64,000 nucleotides of DNA from assembly GCA_963643465.1 (NCBI GenBank), contig CAVIJT010000005.1, forward strand, positions 1 through 64,000. The letters run 5' to 3'. This DNA is from CAG-411 sp963643465. Lineage in GTDB: Bacteria; Bacillota; Clostridia; Lachnospirales; Lachnospiraceae. The notes beneath the pieces were generated by a model, which worked only from the letters and a program-made list of their open reading frames with translations, was not told the DNA's origin and ran no database searches. A program made the translations under genes and the position numbers. Positions 26,105 to 33,882 of this stretch are shown here, in pieces. The stretch's first letter is position 1. Every line of letters begins with the position of its first letter.

Positions 26105-27407
26105 AAATTTTAAAAGCTATGACCGTATGGAAGGTTTTGGTACCCTCATCATAATAGTTTTGAAGGTGTCCTTTATACTTTTTGGTAACTCTGGAAATAC
26201 TTTTTGTACCAAATCCATGGATTTGCTTATTTGCTTTGGTTGTTACCAGTATATGTTTGGAATCTGAAAAAGGATTCTCTAAGCAGGAGTTCACCAAAGT
26301 TAGCACAGATAAGGATATATCTGGTTTTTCTGTCACACTTAATTCGATAAAACTGTTTGGAATATTTACCGTTGCTTCTAAGGCGTTGTCCAATAAATTA
26401 CAAAATAAAGAAGTGAGATCATTTGGTGTTAAAAAAAGTGTACTATTTTTTCTGATATCAACTTTGAAGGTTGTATGTTGTTCTGCTGCCAATTGAGAGT
26501 AACGACATAAAATCGTGTTTAAAAATTCATTGTCACAGATGTGATACGTTTCTTTTAGGCTTGTGGATTGACTGACGTGTGTAATGTAGTTTCTTATTTC
26601 GTCATACTTTTCTTTTTCTAATAAGGTTAAGATTGAGTTAAAGTGGTTTTTAATATCATGAATTAGTATTTTTTGATTTTCGTCCTGTTCAAAAAGTAAT
26701 CGGTAATAGTTTGCGGCATCGTTTTCTTTTTGAAGCTGCAATTGCAATTCTGTAAATTGATGTTGCTTTTTTTGATTATAACTATAAATCCAAAAAATAA
26801 AAATGTTAATCAATAATAAAAGAATGGCACTTATAGAAATAAGCCAATCCAGCTGTAAGGATGGTTCAGGGAAGAGACAAAATATGTATAGTGTGGCCAT
26901 TATTACAATAGAGGAAAGTGGAATCAAGGATAACAAAAAAATACTATTATCAATATCATAATATTGGGCATTCCTATATTTGTATAGACGTGTGATAAGG
27001 TGAATTAGCAAAAAATAAAAAAATTTGCTTGATACAGAAAGAATAACCACATTTCTAAAATAGTTAAGATTATCATAAAAACTTCCAGAAAATCTTGAAA
27101 TGATTGCTAGAACTGCCAGTTCACTCATTCCCATGAATACGGTAGAAATAAAAGCATGAAACAGTGCGGACATGTATTTGGCATGATACATAAATACAAT
27201 AAAAATAAAGTTAATAAGTAAAAAAGCAATGATATTGTATATAAAATTGTGTTGTAAGGAAATAAGAAAGAGGGTGAAATAGCTTGGAAAAAGTAATGCT
27301 ATTTCATGCTGAAAACCATGCTTTGGTAAAAATATGCAAGAGCAATATTGCCAAAGGATAATTGCCTCTACTACATATGTAAAAAAGTAGAAAATCGTGG
27401 TGTTCAT
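26103..27407 (-). CDS. AgrC-like membrane sensor histidine kinase (HPK10/GHKL type)
   Basis: 434 residues. Six or seven hydrophobic segments fill the first 200 residues (peptide sensor). The phosphoacceptor box is LIHDIKNHFNSIL (His about 248), and a GHKL ATPase domain follows with LLDNALEAT as the N box and HGFGTKSISRV as the G box. This is the AgrC/ComD layout: it detects the extracellular cyclic peptide and phosphorylates the LytTR regulator encoded just upstream in transcription (12-base gap). RBS AAGGAGG precedes ATG 27407. Confidence 0.9.
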   Translation of the reverse strand: MNTTIFYFFTYVVEAIILWQYCSCIFLPKHGFQHEIALLFPSYFTLFLISLQHNFIYNIIAFLLINFIFIVFMYHAKYMSALFHAFISTVFMGMSELAVLAIISRFSGSFYDNLNYFRNVVILSVSSKFFYFLLIHLITRLYKYRNAQYYDIDNSIFLLSLIPLSSIVIMATLYIFCLFPEPSLQLDWLISISAILLLLINIFIFWIYSYNQKKQHQFTELQLQLQKENDAANYYRLLFEQDENQKILIHDIKNHFNSILTLLEKEKYDEIRNYITHVSQSTSLKETYHICDNEFLNTILCRYSQLAAEQHTTFKVDIRKNSTLFLTPNDLTSLFCNLLDNALEATVNIPNSFIELSVTEKPDISLSVLTLVNSCLENPFSDSKHILVTTKANKQIHGFGTKSISRVTKKYKGHLQNYYDEGTKTFHTVIAFKI

Positions 27408-27419
27408 ATGTTCCTCCTT

Positions 27420-28130
27420 TTATCGGGTGCTTTCTAAATATAGTAAGTATGCCTGTTTAAATTGTGTATATTTTCGACGGGTTAAGTATGCAGGATTCTC
27501 ACTGGATACCAGATGAATTAGTGTGTGATCAAAAGAATCTACATAGGCTAGATTAACGATATAACTTCGATGACTTTGGAAAAAACACTGCATGGACAAT
27601 AATTGCGCTGCCCAATATTTCATAGTTTGAAGAGATACATAGGTAGCATTTTTGGTAATTACCAATATCTTATTATCTTTTGCTTCTACATATTTTATTT
27701 CTGTTGCAGGAATGTTATAAGATTCCCCTTTGGTTTCAATAAAAATATTGTGTGTAGTTGTGTTATATATGGAAAGCGCATCTTTTAAATTTCTAAATAA
27801 GCGTTGTTTATCAATAGGTTTTGATAAGTAGCGAAATACATGAAAACGCATAGCATCATCTAAATATTCGGAATATGAGGTGACTACAAAAATTAAAATA
27901 TTTTCGTTTTGTTGTTTTAGTTTATTGCCTACAAATATTCCTGAAACACCAGGCATTTCAATATCCAGAAAAACAATATCCTTTTCACCTGTATCTTTTA
28001 GCAAATCATCTCCGTTGGTGAAAAAGGAAATTTCTGGATGCTCTAGTTTGGATTTAACAAAAAATTCTTTTAGATAAATTTCTAACGTTTCTAATATCAA
28101 TGAATCGTCATCACAAATTAATATTCTCAT
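27420..28130 (-). CDS. AgrA-like LytTR response regulator
   Basis: 236 residues. The receiver domain (about 1-120) has acidic residues CDDD and phospho-acceptor Asp in DIVFLDIEMPG. A LytTR DNA-binding domain (about 135-230) includes YVEAKDNKILV, FQSHRSYIVNLAYVDSFD and LTRRKYTQFKQAY. It is the cognate partner of the adjacent sensor kinase. By family knowledge it should bind paired repeats near the peptide gene; AAAGTTGAG at 28699-28707 resembles a LytTR half-site, which is suggestive only. Confidence 0.92.
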   Translation of the reverse strand: MRILICDDDSLILETLEIYLKEFFVKSKLEHPEISFFTNGDDLLKDTGEKDIVFLDIEMPGVSGIFVGNKLKQQNENILIFVVTSYSEYLDDAMRFHVFRYLSKPIDKQRLFRNLKDALSIYNTTTHNIFIETKGESYNIPATEIKYVEAKDNKILVITKNATYVSLQTMKYWAAQLLSMQCFFQSHRSYIVNLAYVDSFDHTLIHLVSSENPAYLTRRKYTQFKQAYLLYLESTR

Positions 28131-28243
28131 AATGGCTCCTATAATTGTTGGAATATTTTATAACACGAATATTATATTTTATATTTTTCCAATGCACAAG
28201 TTATTAATTGGGAAAAACATAAAAAGGATTTTTGTAGAATATG

Positions 28244-28597
28244 TTAAAAAACTTGGTTTTCATCATTCCATGTAGAGCTATTATGGCAGATTAGTATTTC
28301 TATAATACGTTGTATCAGTATTAGATATTCTGTATCTATACTTTTCAATTTTTGCATGGCAGGTTGTGAAATGTGAATGGAGTTCTTTTGGTTTAAAAGC
28401 AAAAAGTTGGGATTGCAGTCTAATTCAATACAAAGTTTAAGTAAACATTCAAAACTGGGACGTTCGTAACCATGCTCGATGCTTGAAATATGATTTTTAG
28501 AACAATTAATTTTGTCGGCAAGTTCACATTGTTTTAAATTTGCTTCTGTTCGGCGTAATTTTATGTTACGGCTAATGAGTGAATAAATATTTTCCAT
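28244..28597 (-). CDS. XRE-family transcriptional regulator, divergent from agrDB
   Basis: 117 residues. An N-terminal helix-turn-helix (IKLRRTEANLKQCELADKIN, then CSKNHISSIEHGYERPS) is followed by a short C-terminal helix region. RBS AAGGAGG lies before ATG 28597. It sits between the response regulator and the divergent peptide/processing genes, so it probably controls one or both directions (inference). A second XRE protein of similar build closes the locus at 29602. Confidence 0.88.
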   Translation of the reverse strand: MENIYSLISRNIKLRRTEANLKQCELADKINCSKNHISSIEHGYERPSFECLLKLCIELDCNPNFLLLNQKNSIHISQPAMQKLKSIDTEYLILIQRIIEILICHNSSTWNDENQVF

Positions 28598-28845
28598 GAT
28601 AACATCCTCCTTAAAATATAGTATACAAAAGACGGAATAAATAATATATCTTACTAAATTTTTCGGATTATATTGCCTTTTTAGTAATGTGTAGCAAAAA
28701 AGTTGAGGTGTTACATTGATTTTTTTGCTAAAAATGCAGGGAATCGACCAAAAAAGGGCAAAAAATGTCGTTTCACCCCATAGGGGTCGAAAAATTTATT
28801 TTTTTGAATTATGATAATACTATAAAGCGAAAGGAGGAAGTTGGT

Positions 28846-28995
28846 ATGGAGAGAAATAAGATTTCTGAAAAGGTTGCAAAGCAGGTTTCAAAGACTTTGA
28901 ATTCGGTTCTTAAGGTGGAAGCAAACTCTACATCATGTGTTGTTGTATACCAACCTAAGGCACCAAAACAATTGGATAAGTTTAGGAGAAAATAA
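28846..28995 (+). CDS. AgrD-like cyclic (thio)lactone autoinducer precursor
   Basis: 49 residues, too short for most gene finders, after RBS AAGGAGG (28831-28837). An amphipathic N-terminal leader (SEKVAKQVSKTLNSVLKV) precedes the core ANSTSCVVVYQPKAP and a charged tail ending KFRRK. The pattern matches AgrD: Cys followed by four residues, then a P-x-x-P/L-type tail. The predicted mature signal is a five-membered ring C-V-V-V-Y with a short N-terminal tail. Its stop overlaps the agrB start (TAATG). Ring size and cleavage site are inference. Confidence 0.85.
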   Translation: MERNKISEKVAKQVSKTLNSVLKVEANSTSCVVVYQPKAPKQLDKFRRK

Positions 28996-29588
28996 TGGCT
29001 AAGTATTTTATTGCACGAATGGTAAATTGGTTGATAAAGCAAAATGCAATTGAGGAAGAAGAAAGGGAATTATATGTATACGCATTAGAATGTTTGCTTA
29101 TGACGGTAGCACCGTTAGTCATAATTCTAATGATGGGAGTTATAGTGGGGAAGGTTTTAGAGAGTATTATCATTATAGTACCATTTATGTGTATGCGTAA
29201 GTTTTGTGGTGGATATCATGCCCCAAATCCCATTGTTTGCTTCATTACATCTATAATGCTTTTAGGTGTATGTTTGTATGCTTCTGACATTTTAAAAGGT
29301 GGTATATATCTACATAGCATTGTTATCCTGTGTGTTATAAGCATAGGGGCGCATAGTCCAATTGATTCAGAAAGCAGAGAGCTAAGTGTGGATGAAAAAA
29401 GCAGATATAAAAAGATATCCCAGATACTGTGTACATTTTTTGGGGTTTTATATTTTGTTGTATTTTTTTGTGGAAAACCAACATGTGCAGTATGTATTGC
29501 AATAAGCCTGATCTTGTCTGCGGGGTTACAGATTCCAGTAATCCTTTTCAAGGCTATTAAGCGAAACCAGCAGGGATTGTCATTGTAA
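28995..29588 (+). CDS. AgrB-like peptide-processing membrane protease
   Basis: 197 residues with about five hydrophobic segments. The catalytic motif is RKFCGGYHAPNPIVC, with His75 and Cys82 at the same spacing as the S. aureus AgrB pair. It cleaves and cyclises the AgrD precursor and helps export it. The one-base overlap with the peptide gene indicates translational coupling. A hairpin terminator overlaps its stop codon. Confidence 0.93.
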   Translation: MAKYFIARMVNWLIKQNAIEEEERELYVYALECLLMTVAPLVIILMMGVIVGKVLESIIIIVPFMCMRKFCGGYHAPNPIVCFITSIMLLGVCLYASDILKGGIYLHSIVILCVISIGAHSPIDSESRELSVDEKSRYKKISQILCTFFGVLYFVVFFCGKPTCAVCIAISLILSAGLQIPVILFKAIKRNQQGLSL

Positions 29589-29598
29589 TGACAATCCC
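29573..29598 (+). terminator. Hairpin at the 3' end of agrB
   Basis: GGGATTGTCATT - GT - AATGACAATCCC straddles the agrB stop codon, with T-rich sequence beyond. It lies between convergent genes and may serve both. Confidence 0.7.
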
Positions 29599-29601
29599 AC
29601 T

Positions 29602-29922
29602 TTACTTTTTCATATTGAAATAGTAGTCTATAATTTGTTCAATCAACTGCTGATCTGCCGGATTACATAAACTTGTAGCATCAATTATATTTTCAGCTAA
29701 ACTTTTGTTAGGATTATTCCCCAAAAGAAAAAAATCAGGGGAAGTTTTAAGGCTTTTACATAACAAATAGAACAAATCAATACTTGGAGTTTGTCTTCCG
29801 TTTTCGATGGCAGATAGGTGGGAAGAACTTATGTTAGCTTGCCTTGCCAGTTCTCCTTGAGAAATGTTTAATTCTTTTCTTCGGAATTGAATTCGTAGTC
29901 CAATATTTTTTGTGAAATCCAT
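29602..29922 (-). CDS. XRE-family transcriptional regulator at the agr locus edge
   Basis: 106 residues from ATG 29922 (MDFTKNIGLR), chosen for GAGGT eight bases upstream. The helix-turn-helix includes RRKELNISQGELARQANISS and SHLSAIENGRQTPS, followed by a helical tail QQLIEQIIDYYF. It has the same size and layout as the XRE protein at 28244, so the two may be paralogues or antagonists. It is convergent with agrB. A role in the agr circuit is inference from location. Confidence 0.88.
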   Translation of the reverse strand: MDFTKNIGLRIQFRRKELNISQGELARQANISSSHLSAIENGRQTPSIDLFYLLCKSLKTSPDFFLLGNNPNKSLAENIIDATSLCNPADQQLIEQIIDYYFNMKK

Positions 29923-30052
29923 TTTTGAGTACCTCATATTTTATATACATAATAGTGAATTGGTGTATAGTACATTAAAAATTATATCATAAATAGAAAA
30001 AAATGGCTAAAAACCTTTGCGTTATGTCATTTTGCTTATTGGAGGAAAAAGG

Positions 30053-30130
30053 GGGGATTACGGTGTCCCTGAAGTGATCCCCTATATACATATTTTCGAA
30101 TGCAGCCATGTAGGTTCCCACTCATGGCTG
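30053..30130 (-). terminator. Two hairpins downstream of the spore protein gene
   Basis: Hairpin 1 is GGGGATTAC (30053-30061) with GTGATCCCC (30074-30082). Hairpin 2 is CAGCCATG (30103-30110) with CATGGCTG (30123-30130). Both lie just beyond the minus-strand stop at 30177. U-tracts are weak, so the terminator role is likely rather than certain. Confidence 0.5.
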
Positions 30131-30176
30131 TATATTTGAGAAAGTATTTTTAGGATTTAGATATGTGTGTAGAAAG

Positions 30177-31319
30177 TTACTCAATAATCTCCACATGATC
30201 CAACTCTGTTGCAGAAAGCAGCCACATGGAACGAAAAAGCCGCATGATTTGCCAGCATCCAAAGCCAAAAAGTGGATAGCTTTGCAGCAGGCGGTATTTT
30301 GCCAAAATACTTCTGGCATCTTCAAACCAGACTTCATGTGTAACGTTGCCAACTACATAATGAAAGAAGGGAGATTGTGCAACTTCGTCATAAAAAATAG
30401 TGGCACCATTTGCAATGGCAATTTGTACAGCCTCCACATTTCCAATTGTCTGTGCTTTGGTTTCGCCTCGAATAAAAGGAAGTGGCCAGTCATATCCATA
30501 ATTGGGAATTCCCATGGTTATTTTTTCTCTTGGAATGACACTGACAGCATAGTCAAGCACTTGTTGTACTTTGTTAATGGGGGCTACTGCCATAGGTGGA
30601 CCATAAGTATATCCCCATTCATAGGTCATAACAAATACACGGGTTGCAGCCTCTCCAAGTGCTCGGTAATCTTTTCCTTCGTACAAAAGTCCCTCTTGGG
30701 TGTCAGATATTTTAGGGGCTAAATCTACGGTTACTTCTCCATTTATTTCTTCTATTATAATGGTAAGTTCTCTTACAAAGTCCGTAAATAAATCTCTGTC
30801 TTCTGCTAAAATGTATTCGAAATCTACATTGACTCCACCATAACCATTGTATAAAACTTCGTCATATAATTGATTGATTAGTGTATTTTTGGCTATTTCA
30901 TTGGAAAGCATACTGTGAATTAATTGGTTGTTAAACGTTCCATCCGGTCCAAAAGGGGTTAATGTAAGAATCGGAGTGCAATTATAGGATAAGGCTGTTT
31001 CCCGCATCCAGTCCACTGGTAGAGTAGGGGGGATTAAGGTTCCATCGGTAGTAAAGCCGTAGGAGAAAATGGAGAGTTCGGAGAGATACGGTAATGTCTG
31101 TTCCAGCGTCCATGAATTAATGAAAGGATAGGCAAAACCATTTGCAAAGAGATTTCGGTATTCTTGTATTGGTTCTGTGAGAAGAAGAAGGGATTGCCCA
31201 ATAGCAAGAGGATAGGGATACTCTAATTGGTTTGGTTCAATGATTTGTTCTAAGGAAATACCAAAATTTGCAGCAATTTTAGACAGGGTATCGCCTTCTT
31301 TTACAACATAGATGATCAT
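30177..31319 (-). CDS. Spore-type LysM / glycoside hydrolase family 18 protein (YaaH/SleL type)
   Basis: 380 residues. An N-terminal LysM domain (IIYVVKEGDTLSKIAANFG, about 2-47) binds peptidoglycan, and a GH18 barrel follows (about 60-365). The catalytic strand reads YGGVNVDFEYI with the catalytic Glu present. The first Asp of the classical DxxDxDxE motif is Asn, as is common in YaaH relatives. Homologues are coat-associated N-acetylglucosaminidases that digest cortex fragments during germination. The absence of a signal peptide fits a protein placed on the spore from the mother cell. Single gene. Confidence 0.9.
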   Translation of the reverse strand: MIIYVVKEGDTLSKIAANFGISLEQIIEPNQLEYPYPLAIGQSLLLLTEPIQEYRNLFANGFAYPFINSWTLEQTLPYLSELSIFSYGFTTDGTLIPPTLPVDWMRETALSYNCTPILTLTPFGPDGTFNNQLIHSMLSNEIAKNTLINQLYDEVLYNGYGGVNVDFEYILAEDRDLFTDFVRELTIIIEEINGEVTVDLAPKISDTQEGLLYEGKDYRALGEAATRVFVMTYEWGYTYGPPMAVAPINKVQQVLDYAVSVIPREKITMGIPNYGYDWPLPFIRGETKAQTIGNVEAVQIAIANGATIFYDEVAQSPFFHYVVGNVTHEVWFEDARSILAKYRLLQSYPLFGFGCWQIMRLFRSMWLLSATELDHVEIIE

Positions 31320-31640
31320 AGTGCTTAGCCCTTCATTGTTAGATATTTTAATAAGAAATTATGCGGTTAGAAAGTGAAATATTCATAGGAGTTTTCGGAT
31401 ATGAACTGAAATTACCTTTTTTTGGAAGAAAAAGTTTGTTGTAGAAAATTTCCAATTTTTGTGATATAATTGAAAAAAATGGGGTTGGTGGAGTTTCCAA
31501 CAAAGTAACACATTATCATTTAGAGAGAGGGGATCGGGAAAAAGGGATAGGATTGACAGTTAAACACAGAGACAGAAAGCGTGGAGAAACAAGGGTACGG
31601 ACAATTTTCTCTATGCGAAAAGAAACAGGGGGAATTAAAT
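31320..31640 (+). promoter_or_regulatory. 321-base leader/promoter region of the second chemoreceptor
   Basis: Extended -10 TGA-TATAAT is at 31462-31470, without a clear -35. A small GTTGG/CCAAC hairpin is near 31484-31501, and the rest is an AG-rich leader up to RBS CAGGGGG. Nothing gene-like is seen. Confidence 0.5.
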
Positions 31641-33158
31641 ATGGAGCAAAAAAATGTAGTAAGAAAAGAGGAACGAAAATACGCAAATCAAATTAATCAA
31701 GTTGCTAAAGTAAATCAGACTACGATTATTAGTTTAACATTTATTGAATTGTTATTGGTACTTGCTTTGGTAATACAGACATTTGTGACACCAACTTCTT
31801 TTGGAAAACTGGGTATTTTTCCGTTGATTATTTTGGCATTGGGAGTTGTTGTGAATTGGATTGCTTACCTTAGAAATAAAAGGAATCCAAAGTTAAAGTA
31901 TTACATGCTCATTAGTTTCTTAGTTGGATGGGTATTTCTGATGGTAGCAGGAACTAATGTTATGGTTAGTTTTTACATTTATCCATTGGTAGTTGCTACA
32001 ATTTTGTATCATGATAAAAAATTTGAACGAATACTTTTTTATACCATAATGGCAGCGACTGTGATTCGATGTATTGTTTGGCTTATGAACGGACAATTAT
32101 TTGGTTCAGATAATATTTCATTTATCAGTATTATAGTCCATCTTGAGATTGTTATTGTATTGCATATTATTTCAAAGCAGTCTTCCAGATTTACAGAGGA
32201 TATGTTGGGGTCCGTGAAGGATGAACAAGAATTGCAGGATATTATGCTGAAAGAAGTGTTAGATATTTCTGAAAATGTGCAGCAGGGAGTTTCTGATACC
32301 AATGCACTTGTGGAGCATCTTAGAAACGATGCTAGTTTGGTTCATGATTCTATTGAAGATATTTCAGGTAGAACCCAGAGAACAGTGGAAAGTGTACAGG
32401 AACAAAGTCAAATGACAAAGCAAATCAATAATGATATTGAAGATACAGCAGAGAATGCGCAAGTTATGGTAGAGGTAGCTACTATGTCTGCAAACTTACT
32501 GAAACAGAATATGACAGTAATTGATTCCATTCGAAAAGATGCAGACACTATCAATGAAACCAATAGTCGCGTGGCTGCATCTATGGAAGATTTGCAGAAG
32601 AAGGCAAAAGAAGTGCAGCAGATTACAGAAGTTATTTTCACGATTTCCAGCCAGACCAATTTGCTTGCTTTAAATGCTTCCATTGAAAGTGCAAGAGCTG
32701 GAGAAGCAGGAAAAGGATTTGCCGTTGTGGCAGATCAAATTCGAAATTTGGCAGAAGAGACTAGAAAATCTACAGAGCAGATTGCAAATATTGTAGAGGA
32801 ATTAAATGAGAATGCACAGGTAGCAACGGATATTGTACAATGTTCTATCAATGCTATGGAAGCTCAGAATGAGAAGGTTGCCAACGCATCCGATGGATTT
32901 GGTGAGGTACAGAGTCATATTACCACGTTGGCAGAACGTGTGGAAAATATCAATGAGAAGATTGCCAATTTGGTTCATTCCAACAATACCATTATAGAAA
33001 ATATTAACCAGTTGTCAGACAGTAGTGCATCGGTTTCAGAAAGTGCAAAAGAGGTGGAGGTACGAAGCCTTCAGAATCAAACAGAAGCAGAGCAGGCAAA
33101 AGAATTGCTTGGACAAATGCAGACGTTAGTACAGCAGTTAGAAAAATATCAAAAATAA
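31641..33158 (+). CDS. Methyl-accepting chemotaxis protein with multi-pass membrane domain
   Basis: 505 residues from ATG 31641 (MEQKNVVRKEERK; RBS CAGGGGG). About six transmembrane helices occupy residues 28-190 with very short loops, so there is no extracytoplasmic ligand domain and no clear HAMP. The cytoplasmic signalling coiled coil follows, with hairpin tip NLLALNASIESARAGEAGKG (about 345-365). Such receptors may sense membrane state or an intramembrane cue (inference). Terminator at 33167. Confidence 0.9.
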   Translation: MEQKNVVRKEERKYANQINQVAKVNQTTIISLTFIELLLVLALVIQTFVTPTSFGKLGIFPLIILALGVVVNWIAYLRNKRNPKLKYYMLISFLVGWVFLMVAGTNVMVSFYIYPLVVATILYHDKKFERILFYTIMAATVIRCIVWLMNGQLFGSDNISFISIIVHLEIVIVLHIISKQSSRFTEDMLGSVKDEQELQDIMLKEVLDISENVQQGVSDTNALVEHLRNDASLVHDSIEDISGRTQRTVESVQEQSQMTKQINNDIEDTAENAQVMVEVATMSANLLKQNMTVIDSIRKDADTINETNSRVAASMEDLQKKAKEVQQITEVIFTISSQTNLLALNASIESARAGEAGKGFAVVADQIRNLAEETRKSTEQIANIVEELNENAQVATDIVQCSINAMEAQNEKVANASDGFGEVQSHITTLAERVENINEKIANLVHSNNTIIENINQLSDSSASVSESAKEVEVRSLQNQTEAEQAKELLGQMQTLVQQLEKYQK

Positions 33159-33166
33159 AAAATACG

Positions 33167-33204
33167 AAAAAGGAATTAGTGTTGCGACATTAATTCCTTT
33201 TTTT
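33167..33204 (+). terminator. Terminator of the second chemoreceptor gene
   Basis: AAAAAGGAATTA - GTGTTGCGACAT - TAATTCCTTTTT, a perfect 12-bp stem followed by more T. Confidence 0.9.
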
Positions 33205-33282
33205 GTAGCAAAAGCCAGTGCTTACATGAAGGTTATAATTCTAAAGAAAATCTAAAAATTTTATAAATTTAATCGCGTGCTA

Positions 33283-33312
33283 TTGACTTGCGATTTAAGA
33301 CAGGGGTATACT
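33283..33312 (+). promoter_or_regulatory. Promoter of the MarR / ABC exporter operon
   Basis: TTGACT, 18 bases, TATACT, 70 bases ahead of the marR-type gene. Confidence 0.65.
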
Positions 33313-33323
33313 AATACAACCTT

Positions 33324-33343
33324 ATAGTAGTTTTAGTTACTAT
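33324..33343. promoter_or_regulatory. Possible MarR operator
   Basis: Inverted repeat ATAGTA - GTTTTAGT - TACTAT lies just after the -10 box, where an autoregulating MarR protein would block transcription. Assigned by position and symmetry only. Confidence 0.4.
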
Positions 33344-33382
33344 TTGGAATGCTTAATTAGCCTTTGAAGAAAGGAGGGCATT

Positions 33383-33802
33383 ATGAGTGCAAAGCAGGAC
33401 TGCATGTACATGATAAAGCAACTCCATGACACAATTGAAAAACGTATGAATCAAGCACTTTCTAAGTACGATTTGACCATGTTACAGATGAGAGCATTGG
33501 TCATGTTACATAAGAAAGAACAGGATTCCTGTACTTTAAAGGAATTTGAGCAGATATTACATCTTGCCCAGTCAACCACAGTTGGAGTTGTGAAACGTTT
33601 GGAACAAAAAGGATATGTGCAAACAGCAACAGACAGTCAGGACAGAAGAATTAAGAATGTGCAGATTACATCAGATGGTTTGGCATTGTGTACACATGCG
33701 GAAAAGAAAGTAGAACATACAGTGGAAGAATTGTTTGATGGTTTGAACGAGGAAGAAATACAAACGCTGATTTGTTTTATTAAAAAGATTTGCAGGCAGT
33801 AA
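33383..33802 (+). CDS. MarR-family transcriptional regulator
   Basis: 139 residues. The winged helix-turn-helix includes KEFEQILHLAQSTTVGVVKR and LEQKGYVQTATDSQDRRIKN (wing). Typical members bind small ligands and repress a neighbouring efflux operon; here the two ABC exporter half-transporters follow directly. RBS AAAGGAGGG is upstream of ATG 33383. Confidence 0.92.
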   Translation: MSAKQDCMYMIKQLHDTIEKRMNQALSKYDLTMLQMRALVMLHKKEQDSCTLKEFEQILHLAQSTTVGVVKRLEQKGYVQTATDSQDRRIKNVQITSDGLALCTHAEKKVEHTVEELFDGLNEEEIQTLICFIKKICRQ

Positions 33803-33882
33803 TAGAGCAATGTATATGTATGTTTGTGTATAATCCATTCATTGGATTGAATATGATAAATGTTAAAGGAGGAGTCAACAAT

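Noticed and set aside
30165..30722. 185-residue plus-strand frame
   Set aside because: Lies fully antisense to the LysM/GH18 spore protein, which has clear domains and a good family fit.
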